A DNA stretch of 54,679 nucleotides from Prevotella pectinovora (GCF_000834015.1 NZ_JXQI01000076.1:1-54679); one strand, 5' to 3'; numbered from the stretch's first letter, positions 34,913 to 44,560 are shown. Notes: generated from the letters alone by a model not told the origin. Translations and numbers: made by a program.

Positions 34913-37285
34913 ATGAAAAACTTTACCCAAAAAATGTTTTTTGCAGGTGTATGTGCGTTGATGTTCACCCCTGCAAGTGCACAGTTCCTGGCAAGAGAGA
35001 AGGCTTCACAGAACAAGGTGACAGCCCCGGTTTCACTTCAGTCTGAGGCTCCTGTCGTAAAGAAGGCTGCCGAAGGCAAGAAGCAGGGATTCAAGATGCA
35101 GCTGCTCTCTGTAAAGAAGGCTGACGGCACCAACCCTTACGCCAAGTACGGTGAATTCGAGGAGTTGCTCTATGAGGATTTCTCTAAGCTGACGACAGGT
35201 AGCGTCGGCAACCCTGACTTCAATACAAACCTCTATGATGCATTTACACAGGTTGACGACTACGATGGACATAAATACGAAATTCCATGGTACAGCTTCA
35301 ACCCTGACTATCTGAACACACAGGGTGTTTATGACGAGAAGCACGGTTCTGTAAGCCGTTGGGGTGTAAACAACGGTTTCCCTGCCGGCGGTGCCCTCTA
35401 CATGTATCTGCAGGACGACGATGAGGATTGCGAATACTCACAGAGTCATGTGAATACCTGCCTCATCGACTGCTCTAAGTATCAGGGCGACGTTCTCCTC
35501 CAGTTCGACGCATTTACAGACAACGCCAAGAGCACAAACTTCATCTCTCAGGTAGAGGCTGCAGAGACAAACGGCATGGGTCCACAATGGAATGTATTGG
35601 GAAGCCTCACTCTTCCTGAAATCAACAGCGAGAGAAAGACTTACACAATCCTTTTCCGCGGCGCTGACAAGTCTACTATCTTCAACATCATAGGACAGCG
35701 TGGCGCTCTGGAGCGTGGCGGCGATATCTACGGAAACTCTTTCTATATCGACAACATCAAGGTTTCTGTATTGAAGCCATTCGTGAACGCTCCTGAGAAC
35801 CTGAAGATGAAATACTACAAGGGAGACAACTTCAAGCTCGCTTGGGACAAGGTGGACGGCGCTGACAAGTATCTCGTAGACGTTTACACAAAGCAGGTTA
35901 TCCGGAACGACATGGGCGGCACCCAGGAGACTATCGGCGACTACCTGCTGCAGGACGAGGAGACAACTGACAACTTCCTCCAGGTGAACAACGCAAAGAA
36001 CGGCGAGGTTTACTACTACAGAGTTCGCGCGATGAAGGGCAACCAGGTTTCTATGGAGTCTAATGAGGAGAAGAAGATCCTCGGCGTTGTAGCTCCTACA
36101 TTGGAGATTGTTGACAGCTATGCCGACTCTAAGTACACAGCAATGTGGAAGCCGGTTCCTGGAGCTGAGCGCTACAGCTATCAGGCATTCGCTGCAAACA
36201 AGATCACTGAGGACACAAAGTTGGCAGTTGTGGACACCAACTTCGAGGGCATGCCTTACAACGACGGATTCGAGTGGAAGGCGACAAGCTGGGGCGAGAT
36301 AATAGAGCAGTATGACACTCCTAAGTATTCTACTACCGAGCCAGACCCAAGCAACTTAACAGGTACTTACACTTGTCTTGACAAGATGTCTGGATGGACG
36401 GCATACTGTTGGGCTCTCTATAAGGACGCCCTCGTAATCGACGGCTACCAGTCAGTCATCAACCACGACAACGCTTCCCTGCAGTGTGCTCCAATGGACC
36501 TCTCTAAGGACAACGGCAAGTTCGACGTTACCATCACTCTGAAGGGTGAGTGCGCTAAAGGTTATGTAGACCAGGACAACAATCCTGTATATGCTCACGC
36601 TGCTTTGGCAACATTCGTATACGACCAGGAGCTTGACGACTACGTACAGGGTGAGACAAAGTTCATCGCGGATACAAACGACAAGGAGTGGAAGACCACT
36701 ACTTGTAGCTTCTCTAACGGTTCAGAGGACATGATATTCGGTGTATTCGCTACATACGCTCCTTCTAACCTGTATATCCATGACATCAAGATTGAGCAGA
36801 ACTACAAGGCTGGCGACACATTCATGAAGTCATTCGACTACTACTACCGCGTAGAGGGTGTGGAAGTAGAGAAGAACGGCGAGAAGTATCTCTCACTGGA
36901 GATTCCATTGGTTGGCGAGACAGCCGGCAAGGATGTTTACCACCGCATGCAGTCTGTACGTCTCGGACAGGCAGCTAGCCAGTTCACAAGTGCTACATTC
37001 TGCGAAAGCCAGTGGAGCGAACCTACACTCGTAGCTGAGAATGTGGTTACTGGTATCGAGAAGACTACTGAGGTAGGCAAGAAGTCTGCTACTGTATTCA
37101 TGCAGGGCGACAACCTCGTTATCAACAACCCTGCCGGTGAGGAGGTTCACATCTTCGGCATGAACGGTGCTGAGCTGAACGCTGACAAGAGCGGCAACGC
37201 TTCTATCAAGATGGCTATGCCTGCTGACAACTCATTCATCGTTAAGGTTGGCAAGCAGTCTATCAAGATTGCTGTCATCAAGTAA
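34913..37285 (+). CDS. Secreted T9SS-type protein with jelly-roll and Fn3 domains (790 aa)
   Basis: I start at the ATG at 34913 rather than the GTG one codon earlier, giving MKNFTQKMFFAGVCALMFTP plus ASA as the signal peptide. A jelly-roll/choice-of-anchor-like region (about 80-285), an Fn3 module (FKLAWDKVDGADKYLVDVYT), a second Fn3 (YTAMWKPVPGAERYSYQAFA), a second jelly-roll region (about 430-640) and the tail (NNPAGEEVHIFGMNGAELNA ... SIKIAVIK) follow. It is divergent from the 1064-residue gene and probably belongs to the same surface-protein set. The substrate is unknown. Confidence 0.82.
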   Translation: MKNFTQKMFFAGVCALMFTPASAQFLAREKASQNKVTAPVSLQSEAPVVKKAAEGKKQGFKMQLLSVKKADGTNPYAKYGEFEELLYEDFSKLTTGSVGNPDFNTNLYDAFTQVDDYDGHKYEIPWYSFNPDYLNTQGVYDEKHGSVSRWGVNNGFPAGGALYMYLQDDDEDCEYSQSHVNTCLIDCSKYQGDVLLQFDAFTDNAKSTNFISQVEAAETNGMGPQWNVLGSLTLPEINSERKTYTILFRGADKSTIFNIIGQRGALERGGDIYGNSFYIDNIKVSVLKPFVNAPENLKMKYYKGDNFKLAWDKVDGADKYLVDVYTKQVIRNDMGGTQETIGDYLLQDEETTDNFLQVNNAKNGEVYYYRVRAMKGNQVSMESNEEKKILGVVAPTLEIVDSYADSKYTAMWKPVPGAERYSYQAFAANKITEDTKLAVVDTNFEGMPYNDGFEWKATSWGEIIEQYDTPKYSTTEPDPSNLTGTYTCLDKMSGWTAYCWALYKDALVIDGYQSVINHDNASLQCAPMDLSKDNGKFDVTITLKGECAKGYVDQDNNPVYAHAALATFVYDQELDDYVQGETKFIADTNDKEWKTTTCSFSNGSEDMIFGVFATYAPSNLYIHDIKIEQNYKAGDTFMKSFDYYYRVEGVEVEKNGEKYLSLEIPLVGETAGKDVYHRMQSVRLGQAASQFTSATFCESQWSEPTLVAENVVTGIEKTTEVGKKSATVFMQGDNLVINNPAGEEVHIFGMNGAELNADKSGNASIKMAMPADNSFIVKVGKQSIKIAVIK

Positions 37286-37319
37286 GACTCGGATAAACTA
37301 TAATCTGAAATAATCTCGA

Positions 37320-37357
37320 ATGAGGGTGTGTCTATATGACATACCCTCATTTTTATA
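37320..37357 (+). terminator. Terminator after the 790-residue protein gene
   Basis: ATGAGGGTGTGTC (37320-37332) pairs with GACATACCCTCAT (37338-37350) with one mismatch, followed by TTTTTATAT. Confidence 0.85.
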
Positions 37358-37437
37358 TATTCCATTTAGAGTGATATCGGTTTTCATTTCTGACCGGAGG
37401 GCATCGATGAAGGATAATGGACATATTGTAGAACCGA

Positions 37438-37503
37438 CGAAATCCCTCTTCTAAAAAAAAACAAAAAAACATGCAAGCGTTGACGACCGATTTAGGACAA
37501 ATC
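37438..37503 (+). repeat. Degenerate right end of the MITE-like element
   Basis: AAATCC-CTCTTCTAAAA, an A-rich stretch, CATGCAAGCG and GACGACCGATTTAGGACAAA parallel the right third of copies A and C (AAATCCACTCTTCTAAAA, CAGGCAAGCC, TGACCGATTTGGGTTTAA). The left part (37360-37437) is too diverged to align by eye. Confidence 0.5.
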
Positions 37504-37568
37504 ATGCAGCAAGAACTTGGCGAAAGGCCCCATTTTGTCCCTAAAAAGTAAAAAAAGACACAAAAGTT

Positions 37569-37600
37569 TAATCAAGTCAAAAAATATTTGTAACTTTGCA
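37569..37600 (+). promoter_or_regulatory. Promoter of the yceD-rpmF-fabH block
   Basis: TTTA at 37569-37572 and TAACTTTG at 37593-37600 fit the -33/-7 pattern with a 20-base spacer. The leader is about 40 bases to the ATG at 37646. Confidence 0.55.
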
Positions 37601-37645
37601 ACCCAAATGTATAAATAGTACATTTACACATTACTGATAAAACAG

Positions 37646-38182
37646 ATGGAAAGCTTAGAGTCTTTGAAGATAGACCTGAAGAGTCTGGACACAGGCGCAT
37701 TGAGCACCAGCTGCCACTTGGGAGACGAATTCTTTGAGGCGGCAGAGAGTGACGAGATAAAGAGCGGCGATGTGATGCTCTCTATTTCGGCACGCAAAAG
37801 TGTGTCAGGACTATACGAGATAGACTTCCATGCCGAGGGCACTGTGAAAGTGCCTTGCGACCTTTGTCTCGACGACATGGACCAGCCGATATGCACAGAC
37901 AACAGGCTGCTGGCTAAGCTCGGAGAAGAATACTCAGACGAAGACGACATCGTGACGGTGGAAAAGGACGACGCAGTGCTCGACACCGCATGGTTCGTAT
38001 ATGAATCCATAGCCCTCGACATTCCCATCAAGCATGTGCATGCACCTGGAAAATGCAATCCTGCAATGATAAAGGCTCTCGAGGAGCACTCCGCAGCCCG
38101 AAGCTCGGAGGAGGAAAACGAAACGGCAGTGGATCCACGATGGAGTGAATTAGAAAAATTAAAATCAATAATTAAAGATTAA
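37646..38182 (+). CDS. yceD: DUF177 (YceD-type) protein, 23S rRNA accumulation factor homologue
   Basis: The 178-residue protein has the DUF177 metal-binding-like motif VPCDLCLDDMDQPI and the acidic C-terminal region (EEENETAVDPRWSELEKLKS). The family sits upstream of rpmF in most bacteria and is needed for normal 23S rRNA levels in some. Here it is 6 bases from rpmF, and the arrangement yceD-rpmF-fabH is the conserved one. Sequence divergence is high, as usual for the family, so context carries much of the assignment. Confidence 0.88.
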   Translation: MESLESLKIDLKSLDTGALSTSCHLGDEFFEAAESDEIKSGDVMLSISARKSVSGLYEIDFHAEGTVKVPCDLCLDDMDQPICTDNRLLAKLGEEYSDEDDIVTVEKDDAVLDTAWFVYESIALDIPIKHVHAPGKCNPAMIKALEEHSAARSSEEENETAVDPRWSELEKLKSIIKD

Positions 38183-38188
38183 AGAAAA

Positions 38189-38374
38189 ATGGCACATCCT
38201 AAAAGAAGACAGTCAAAGACTCGTACACTCAAGAGAAGAACTCATGATAAGGCAGTAGCTCCTACACTGGCAGTATGCCCTAACTGCGGCGCTTACTATG
38301 TATATCACACAGTATGCTCTACTTGCGGTTACTACAGAGGCAAGGTTGCTATCGTAAAGGAGACTGCAGAATAA
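38189..38374 (+). CDS. rpmF: 50S ribosomal protein L32
   Basis: The 61-residue protein starts MAHPKRRQSKTRTLKRRTHD, the typical L32 N-terminus (MAVPKRR...). It is the zinc-binding form: C30-P-N-C33 and C43-S-T-C46. It is a component of the large subunit near the peptidyl-transferase region. It lies between yceD and fabH (7-base gap), and all three are probably co-transcribed. Confidence 0.97.
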   Translation: MAHPKRRQSKTRTLKRRTHDKAVAPTLAVCPNCGAYYVYHTVCSTCGYYRGKVAIVKETAE

Positions 38375-38381
38375 TACCGTC

Positions 38382-39395
38382 ATGGAAAAGATAAACGCAG
38401 TAATCACAGGCATCGGAGGGTACGTTCCTGACTATGTGCTGAACAACCAGGAGTTGTCGAGAATGGTCGACACCAACGATGAATGGATTATGACGCGTGT
38501 CGGAATAAAAGAGCGCCGAATTCTCACCGAAGAGGGTATCGGAACCTCTTATATGGCACGCAAAGCGGCAAAACAGCTCCTGAAGAAAACGGGAGTTGAC
38601 CCGGACACCATCGACGCAATTATCGTAGCCACAAGTACGGCGGACTACAAGTTCCCGTCTACAGCATCCATCGTGTTGGGCAAGCTCGGACTGAAGAACG
38701 CTTTCGCGTTCGACATGTGGTCGGCTTGTTGTGGATTCATTTATACGCTCGATACTGCCGCTTCAATGATCCAGAGCGGAAGATACAAAAAGATTATCGT
38801 TATCGGAGCCGACAAGATGTCGTCTGTGGTTGACTATACCGACCGCAGCACTTGTGCTCTCTTCGGTGACGGAGCAGCTGCAGTTCTCGTGGAGGGAACG
38901 ACAGAAGACGTGGGTCTTAAAGACTCTTATTTCCGCAGCGACGGACATGGACTGCCATTCCTGCACTTGAAAGCTGGCGGTTCTGTATGCCCGGCTTCCC
39001 ACTTCACAGTAGACCACCGTCTGCACTACCTCTATCAGGAGGGACGCACCGTGTTCCGCTATGCAGTGACAAGCATGAGCAACGACTGTGCACTCATCGC
39101 CGAGCGCAACGGACTGAACAAGGACAACATCCGTTTCGTGGTGCCTCACCAGGCTAACATCCGCATCATTGAGGCTGTGGCAAAGCGTCTGGAGCTTCCT
39201 ATGGAGCAGGTGATGGTGAACATCGAGCATTTCGGAAACACCTCTGCCGCCACTATTCCATTGGCTCTCTGGGAGAACGAGAGCAAGCTGAAGAAGGGCG
39301 ACAACCTTATCTTCACTGCCTTCGGAGCAGGCTTCGTTCACGGAGCTTCATACTACAAATGGGGCTACGACGGCAGCACCGTGGAGCAGGGATAA
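38382..39395 (+). CDS. fabH: 3-oxoacyl-ACP synthase III
   Basis: The enzyme condenses acetyl-CoA (or a branched acyl-CoA) with malonyl-ACP to start fatty acid synthesis. The 337-residue protein carries the triad: Cys116 in MWSACCGF, His in VPHQANIRI and Asn in EHFGNTSAATIP. The N-terminal ITGIGGYVPDYVLNN and TNDEWIMTRVGIKERR are canonical for KAS III. It ends the yceD-rpmF-fabH unit before a strong terminator. Whether the primer is straight or branched cannot be read from the sequence. Confidence 0.96.
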   Translation: MEKINAVITGIGGYVPDYVLNNQELSRMVDTNDEWIMTRVGIKERRILTEEGIGTSYMARKAAKQLLKKTGVDPDTIDAIIVATSTADYKFPSTASIVLGKLGLKNAFAFDMWSACCGFIYTLDTAASMIQSGRYKKIIVIGADKMSSVVDYTDRSTCALFGDGAAAVLVEGTTEDVGLKDSYFRSDGHGLPFLHLKAGGSVCPASHFTVDHRLHYLYQEGRTVFRYAVTSMSNDCALIAERNGLNKDNIRFVVPHQANIRIIEAVAKRLELPMEQVMVNIEHFGNTSAATIPLALWENESKLKKGDNLIFTAFGAGFVHGASYYKWGYDGSTVEQG

Positions 39396-39438
39396 CACAC
39401 TCCTTGACTGAAACAAAAAATCTTTATATCAGATAAAG

Positions 39439-39478
39439 CGCATCTGCAATGACGGAAGTCATACAGATGCGTTTTTTT
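39439..39478 (+). terminator. Terminator of fabH
   Basis: CGCATCTG (39439-39446) pairs with CAGATGCG (39464-39471) and encloses an ATGAC/GTCAT inner stem. TTTTTTT follows. Confidence 0.9.
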
Positions 39479-39591
39479 GTCAGAACGCCATTTTAGTGAC
39501 GGAAACATAATAACTTACCACAAAAACAACGGAAAGGATGTCCGACAAAAGGCAATGAAAGGTCAAAATGGCGCATATTGAAAGGTAAATG

Positions 39592-39622
39592 TTTGGCGTA
39601 CAACAATTTTTCAGTATATTTG
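39592..39622 (+). promoter_or_regulatory. Canonical promoter of era
   Basis: TTTG (39592-39595), a 19-base spacer and TATATTTG (39615-39622) match the Bacteroidota consensus. The predicted leader is about 15 bases. This promoter also supports the internal ATG at 39644, because the upstream part of the longer frame would lie before the transcript start. Confidence 0.8.
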
Positions 39623-39643
39623 CAAATAAAAAAGACAGATAAA

Positions 39644-40525
39644 ATGCACAAAGCAGGATTCGTGAACATCGTGGGAAACCCGAATGTGGGAAAATCCACG
39701 CTAATGAACCAGTTGGTGGGCGAGCGCATCAGCATCGCCACATTCAAGGCGCAGACCACAAGACACAGGATAATGGGCATCGTGAACAGCGACGACGCAC
39801 AGATAGTATTCTCCGACACCCCAGGAGTACTGAAACCAAACTACAAGTTGCAGGAGTCGATGCTCGCCTTCTCTGAATCGGCATTGACGGATGCCGACGT
39901 GCTGCTCTATGTCACCGACGTGGTGGAGAATCCGGAGAAGAACATGGAGTTTCTGGAAAAGGTGCAGAAGATGAGCATCCCCGTGATACTGCTCATCAAC
40001 AAGATTGACCAAAGCGACCAGAAGACGCTCGGAACGCTCGTAACGAAATGGCACTCTCTGTTGCCCGACGCAGAGATACTGCCGCTCTCGGCAAAGAACA
40101 AGTTCGGAGTGGACATGCTGCTCAAACGCATAAAAGAGCTGCTGCCCGACTCCCCACCCTACTTCGACAAGGACCAGCTGACCGACAAGCCGGCGAGATT
40201 CTTCGTGAGCGAGATAATCAGAGAGAAGATCCTGCTCTACTACGACAAAGAGATTCCATACTCGGTGGAAGTATCGGTGCAGTCGTTCAAGGAGGACGAG
40301 AAGCGCATCAACATCCACGCTGTAGTCTATGTGGAACGCGACTCACAGAAAGGCATCATCATCGGCCATCAAGGTGTGGCACTGAAGAAGCTGGGATCGG
40401 AAGCGCGCAAGTCGCTCGAACGGTTCTTCGGCAAGAAGATTTATCTGGAACTGTTCGTTAAGGTGGACAAAGACTGGCGCAGCTCTAAGAGGGAGCTGGA
40501 CAGCTTCGGATATAATCCGGACTAA
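39644..40525 (+). CDS. era: GTPase Era
   Basis: Era binds 16S rRNA near its 3' end and helps 30S subunit assembly. The protein (293 residues from MHKAGFVNIVG) has G1 GNPNVGKST, the T-rich switch I KAQTTRHRI, G3 DTPG, G4 NKID and a C-terminal KH domain (GIIIGHQGVALKKLGSEARK). The longer frame from 39578 is rejected because it precedes the promoter -7 box and lacks similarity. It is followed by der after about 155 bases, a pairing seen in related genomes. Confidence 0.97.
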   Translation: MHKAGFVNIVGNPNVGKSTLMNQLVGERISIATFKAQTTRHRIMGIVNSDDAQIVFSDTPGVLKPNYKLQESMLAFSESALTDADVLLYVTDVVENPEKNMEFLEKVQKMSIPVILLINKIDQSDQKTLGTLVTKWHSLLPDAEILPLSAKNKFGVDMLLKRIKELLPDSPPYFDKDQLTDKPARFFVSEIIREKILLYYDKEIPYSVEVSVQSFKEDEKRINIHAVVYVERDSQKGIIIGHQGVALKKLGSEARKSLERFFGKKIYLELFVKVDKDWRSSKRELDSFGYNPD

Positions 40526-40679
40526 GCCGGAGAGACGGGGACAAACCTGAGGAAACAGGAACTCTGAGGAAAACGGGAGGTGAAACAGGACACTGACGGA
40601 GCAACATTCTGAACCGACAATCCGAAAGCATCCAAGAATCCCGGAAAGAAAATAACAAAAAGAAAACGAAAAACAGAAT

Positions 40680-41993
40680 ATGGCAAATTTAGTAGCAATA
40701 GTAGGACGCCCCAACGTGGGTAAGTCAACGTTGTTCAACCGTCTCACGAAGACCCGCCAAGCCATTGTGAGCGACGTGGCAGGAACGACACGCGACCGTC
40801 AATACGGCAAATGCGACTGGAACGGAAAGGAGTTTTCAGTGGTGGACACCGGCGGATGGGTAGTGAAATCCGACGATATCTTCGAGGAGGAAATCCGCAA
40901 GCAGGTGCTCATCGCCACTGAGGAGGCTGACCTCATCCTCTTCCTCGTGGACATCACCACGGGAGTGACAGACTGGGACATGGACGTGGCGCAGATTCTA
41001 CGCCGCACGAAGCTGCCGGTGATTCTCGTGGCAAACAAGACAGACAACAACGACCTGATATACAATGCGGCTGAGTTCTACAAGCTCGGACTCGGCGACC
41101 CGATGTGTATCAGCTCGGCTACGGGAAGCGGCACGGGAGACCTGCTCGACGACGTGGTGGCGAAACTGAAAGACAACAGCGGCGAACTGCTCGAAGAAGG
41201 CATACCACGCTTTGCCGTGGTGGGAAGACCGAACGCCGGAAAGAGCAGCATCATCAACGCATTCATCGGCGAAGACCGCAACATCGTGACGGAGATTGCC
41301 GGAACGACCCGCGACAGCATCTACACGAGATACGACAAGTTCGGATTCGACTTCTATCTCGTAGACACCGCCGGCATCCGCCGCAAGAACAAGGTGACCG
41401 AAGACCTGGAGTTCTACTCCGTGATGCGTTCCATCCGCGCCATCGAGCATTCTGACGTCTGCATCCTTATGATCGACGCAACGAGAGGCATCGAGGCACA
41501 GGACATGAACATCTTCCAGATCATTCAGAGGAACAACAAATCGCTCGTGGTAGTGGTGAACAAGTGGGACCTCGTGGAGAACAAGGACCAGAAGGTGATG
41601 GACACCTTCGAGAACGCCATCCGCAACCGCATGGCTCCATTCACTGACTTCCCTATCATCTTCGCCTCGGCACTGACGAAGCAGCGCATCTTCCGTGTGC
41701 TGGAGACTGCCAAGGAGGTGTACCTGAGCCGTAAGATAAAGATAGGCACATCAAAGCTCAACGAGATGATGCTGCCGCTGATAGAGGCTTATCCGCCACC
41801 ATCAATAAAGGGAAAATACATAAAGATAAAATACTGCACGCAGCTGCCTAACACACAGATACCATCATTTGTGTTCTACGCCAACCTGCCTCAGTATATC
41901 AAGGAGCCTTACAAGAGATTCCTGGAGAACAAGATACGTTCGAACTGGAAGCTCACGGGGTCTCCAATAAACATCTTCATACGTCAGAAGTAA
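40680..41993 (+). CDS. der: GTPase Der (EngA)
   Basis: Der is a 50S assembly factor with two tandem GTPase domains. The first has [14 protein letters not shown] and NKTD; the second has [19 protein letters not shown] and NKWD. A C-terminal KH-like domain follows ([20 protein letters not shown]). The 437-residue length is standard. The lipoprotein gene starts 8 bases downstream, suggesting co-transcription. Confidence 0.97.
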   Translation: MANLVAIVGRPNVGKSTLFNRLTKTRQAIVSDVAGTTRDRQYGKCDWNGKEFSVVDTGGWVVKSDDIFEEEIRKQVLIATEEADLILFLVDITTGVTDWDMDVAQILRRTKLPVILVANKTDNNDLIYNAAEFYKLGLGDPMCISSATGSGTGDLLDDVVAKLKDNSGELLEEGIPRFAVVGRPNAGKSSIINAFIGEDRNIVTEIAGTTRDSIYTRYDKFGFDFYLVDTAGIRRKNKVTEDLEFYSVMRSIRAIEHSDVCILMIDATRGIEAQDMNIFQIIQRNNKSLVVVVNKWDLVENKDQKVMDTFENAIRNRMAPFTDFPIIFASALTKQRIFRVLETAKEVYLSRKIKIGTSKLNEMMLPLIEAYPPPSIKGKYIKIKYCTQLPNTQIPSFVFYANLPQYIKEPYKRFLENKIRSNWKLTGSPINIFIRQK

Positions 41994-42001
41994 CGGATAC
42001 G

Positions 42002-42451
42002 ATGACAAACAGAATAACAGCAAAGCTGCAGGCGTGTCTTATGGCATGCCTTGAAGCCTTGATTTTTACTTTGCTCGCGCCAGTGATGTCGGCGTGCTCG
42101 TCGTCGGAAGGCGGCAAGACGAAGGATATGGCTGCCGCAGAAGCTGCAAAGGAAATATACGACAGTCTGAGAAACGGCGGATATGAATATTTCACCGATA
42201 TGACATACCGCAACGGGCGCATACCGGAAAACTACCGCAAGCAGCTCGTCATGAACTCCAAGATGTTCCTGTTTCAGATGCAGAAAGACCATGGAGGTAT
42301 CCACGACATACAGATTGTCGACTGCCGCACTGACAGCGCCAGATCATCCGTCGACGCAAACGCCTTCCTGCTGCTCTGCTTCAACGACAGTACAAAAGAG
42401 GAAGTGGTGGTGCCGATGGTGAAGATTGGCGAAAAGTGGATGATGAGATGA
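42002..42451 (+). CDS. Probable lipoprotein of unknown function (149 aa)
   Basis: The N-terminus carries a hydrophobic segment (ALIFTLLAPVMSA) ending in a lipobox-like VMSAC-SSS, so Cys32 could be lipid-modified after signal peptidase II cleavage. The mature part (about 115 residues) has the shape of small NTF2-like/DUF4878-type lipoproteins: an early helix (AAEAAKEIYDSLRNGGYEYF) and late strands (ANAFLLLCFNDSTKEEVVVP). It is 8 bases from der and 21 bases from mlaE. A link with the Mla lipid transport genes is suggested by position only. Confidence 0.7.
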   Translation: MTNRITAKLQACLMACLEALIFTLLAPVMSACSSSEGGKTKDMAAAEAAKEIYDSLRNGGYEYFTDMTYRNGRIPENYRKQLVMNSKMFLFQMQKDHGGIHDIQIVDCRTDSARSSVDANAFLLLCFNDSTKEEVVVPMVKIGEKWMMR

Positions 42452-42472
42452 CAAATCAACAAAAAGAAGAAA

Positions 42473-43219
42473 ATGCTAATACACAAATATCTAACGAGCT
42501 TCGGCAAATACCTCATCCTCATGGGACGCTCGTTCGCACGCCCTGAAAGGATGCGTATGTTCATGAAACAATACGTGAAGGAGATGTCCGGACTGGGAGT
42601 TGACTCCATCGGCATCGTGCTCCTCATCTCATTCTTCATAGGAGCCGTGATCTGCATACAGATGAAACTCAACATCCAGAGTCCTTGGATGCCACGCTGG
42701 GTGTCAGGATATACCACGAGAGAGATTCTGCTCCTGGAGTTCTCATCTTCAATCATGTGTCTTATCCTTGCCGGAAAGGTGGGGTCGAACATCGCCTCTG
42801 AGATCGGCACGATGAGAGTGACGCAGCAGATTGACGCACTGGAGATAATGGGAGTGAACTCTGCCAGCTATCTCATTCTGCCAAAGATGATGGGACTGAT
42901 AACGATAATGCCGTTCCTCGTGATATTCTCGTCGGCAACGGGAATATTAGGCGCCTACGCCACAGCATACGTGGGACAGGTGCTCAGTCCTGACGACCTG
43001 ACTGCCGGACTGCAACACAGCTTCAATCCATGGTTCATGTGGATGAGCATCATCAAGAGCCTCTTCTTCGCATTCATAATATCGAGCGTGTCGTCATACC
43101 ACGGATATACCGTGGAAGGCGGTTCAGTGGAGGTGGGAAAGGCGAGCACCAACGCTGTGGTGACGAGCAGCGTACTGATACTCTGCTCCGACGTGTTCCT
43201 CACTCAGCTGCTGAGCTGA
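42473..43219 (+). CDS. mlaE: MlaE-family phospholipid ABC transporter permease
   Basis: The 248-residue membrane protein matches the MlaE/YrbE family: the N-terminal helix, then GLGVDSIGIVLLISFFIGAV, the conserved core SEIGTMRVTQQIDALEIMGV, and the C-terminal YHGYTVEGGSVEVGKASTNA segment. The family moves phospholipids between the inner and outer membrane with an ATPase (MlaF) and an MCE protein (MlaD). mlaF follows 72 bases downstream. No MCE-domain gene lies in this cluster. Confidence 0.93.
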   Translation: MLIHKYLTSFGKYLILMGRSFARPERMRMFMKQYVKEMSGLGVDSIGIVLLISFFIGAVICIQMKLNIQSPWMPRWVSGYTTREILLLEFSSSIMCLILAGKVGSNIASEIGTMRVTQQIDALEIMGVNSASYLILPKMMGLITIMPFLVIFSSATGILGAYATAYVGQVLSPDDLTAGLQHSFNPWFMWMSIIKSLFFAFIISSVSSYHGYTVEGGSVEVGKASTNAVVTSSVLILCSDVFLTQLLS

Positions 43220-43291
43220 TGGAACGGAGAGACGAGAACATACAGAGAGAAAGAGAGAACACAACATAAGGAGGGCGAAAGGTACTGATTT

Positions 43292-44083
43292 ATGATAGAG
43301 ATAAAGAACTTATGCAAGTCGTTTGGCGACAAGGTGGTGCTGAAAGACATCAGCACCGTGTTCGACAGCGGCAAGACGAACCTTATCATCGGACAGAGCG
43401 GCAGCGGCAAGACGGTGCTGATGAAGAACTTGGTGGGACTGCTCACGCCGACAAGCGGCGAGGTGCTCTACGACGGTCGCGACTTCGTGACGATGTCCAA
43501 GAAGGAGAAGGTGATGATGCGACGCGAAATGGGAATGATATTCCAGAGCGCCGCCCTCTTCGACTCGCTACCGGTGCTGGAGAACGTGATGTTCCCACTC
43601 GACATGTTTTCAAACATGAACTACCGCGAGCGTGTTCGCCGCGCACAGGAATGCCTCGACAGAGTGAACCTCGTGGATGCGGAGAAGAAATTCCCCGACG
43701 AGATTTCTGGTGGTATGCAGAAGCGTGTGGCGATTGCCAGAGCGATAGCGCTGAACCCTAAATACCTGTTCTGCGACGAGCCGAACTCCGGTCTCGACCC
43801 TAAGACATCGCTCGTTATCGACGACCTTCTACACGGCATCACTGAGGAATTTGACATCACCACAATAATAAACACCCACGACATGAACTCCGTGATGGGT
43901 ATCGGCGAGAACATCATCTTCATATACCAAGGCGAGAAGGAATGGCAAGGCCAGAGCGCCGACATCATGGGCTCGACAAACAAAAAACTGACTGACTTCA
44001 TCTTTGCCAGCGACCTGCTCAAGAAGATGAAGGAGAGCGAGATGAAGGAAATGAAGGAAATGAAGGAAAAGAAAAAGGGATAA
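43292..44083 (+). CDS. mlaF: MlaF-family phospholipid ABC transporter ATPase
   Basis: The ATPase has Walker A GQSGSGKT, the signature ISGGMQKRVAIARAIALNP with the Met-Gln variant characteristic of MlaF, Walker B YLFCDEPNSGLDP and the switch NTHD. The last 15 residues are a charged repeat (KEMKEMKEMKEKKK), an oddity at the C-terminus where other MlaF proteins simply end; MlaB would bind elsewhere. A strong hairpin at 44204 ends the unit. Confidence 0.93.
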   Translation: MIEIKNLCKSFGDKVVLKDISTVFDSGKTNLIIGQSGSGKTVLMKNLVGLLTPTSGEVLYDGRDFVTMSKKEKVMMRREMGMIFQSAALFDSLPVLENVMFPLDMFSNMNYRERVRRAQECLDRVNLVDAEKKFPDEISGGMQKRVAIARAIALNPKYLFCDEPNSGLDPKTSLVIDDLLHGITEEFDITTIINTHDMNSVMGIGENIIFIYQGEKEWQGQSADIMGSTNKKLTDFIFASDLLKKMKESEMKEMKEMKEKKKG

Positions 44084-44203
44084 GGCGAAAGATGCGAGGA
44101 TAACCATAGCCTATAGAGAAGGACCATCTACAGCGCCGACAGGAAACCTGACCATCCTATCAGAACAACAGGAAGACAAAGGGCAGACAAGCTCTATACA
44201 CAT

Positions 44204-44252
44204 AGCGCCGGAACACGTTTCAATCAGTGATTGACGTGTTCCGGCGCTTTAT
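44204..44252 (+). terminator. Terminator of the mla unit
   Basis: AGCGCCGGAACACGT (44204-44218) is a perfect 15-base complement of ACGTGTTCCGGCGCT (44234-44248), followed by TTATT. Confidence 0.85.
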
Positions 44253-44299
44253 TGTAACAAGACTGGAACATAGTCGGCAGAAATAAATGTCAGCATAGA

Positions 44300-44331
44300 T
44301 TTGGACAAGAAAGAAAATAAGCATATCTTTG
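44300..44331 (+). promoter_or_regulatory. Promoter in front of the cobalamin riboswitch
   Basis: TTTG (44300-44303), a 20-base spacer and TATCTTTG (44324-44331) match the consensus. The transcript would start at about 44338, just before the riboswitch. Confidence 0.8.
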
Positions 44332-44339
44332 CAAAGTAT

Positions 44340-44560
44340 ATCGCAAGCGGTTTGCCCTCACGGGTGATTAAAAGGGAATCGGGTGGAAATCCCGGACAGT
44401 CCCGCTGCTGTGAGCCGCCCCTTATAAAAGGGTCGAACAATAGCCACTGGAAATTCTTATAGCTCCAATCTGTTATTATGAAGTCTAACGATTGTTGGAG
44501 GTTAACGGGAAGGCGTTCGATACCGGGCGGCAAGTCAGAAGACCTGCCATTGCGACACAT
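44340..44560 (+). promoter_or_regulatory. Cobalamin (B12) riboswitch
   Basis: The core elements occur in order: GGTTTGCCC, a run of AAAAGGGAA, the GGGTGGAAATCCCGGAC segment, AGTCCCGCTGCTGTGA, CCACTGG (about 44443-44450), GGGAAGGCG (about 44507-44515), and the B12 box region GGCAAGTCAGAAGACCTGCC (44529-44548). It ends with a GCCAT...ATGGC hairpin. A roughly 60-base hairpin region lies between CCACTG and GGGAAGG. The first good ATG is about 135 bases downstream, at 44696. In general B12 binding represses the downstream gene, so the surface protein should be made when B12 is scarce. The type of expression platform is not clear to me. Confidence 0.93.

Noticed and set aside
39578..39643. Upstream start for era
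   Set aside because: The added 22 residues overlap the canonical promoter and lack family similarity.
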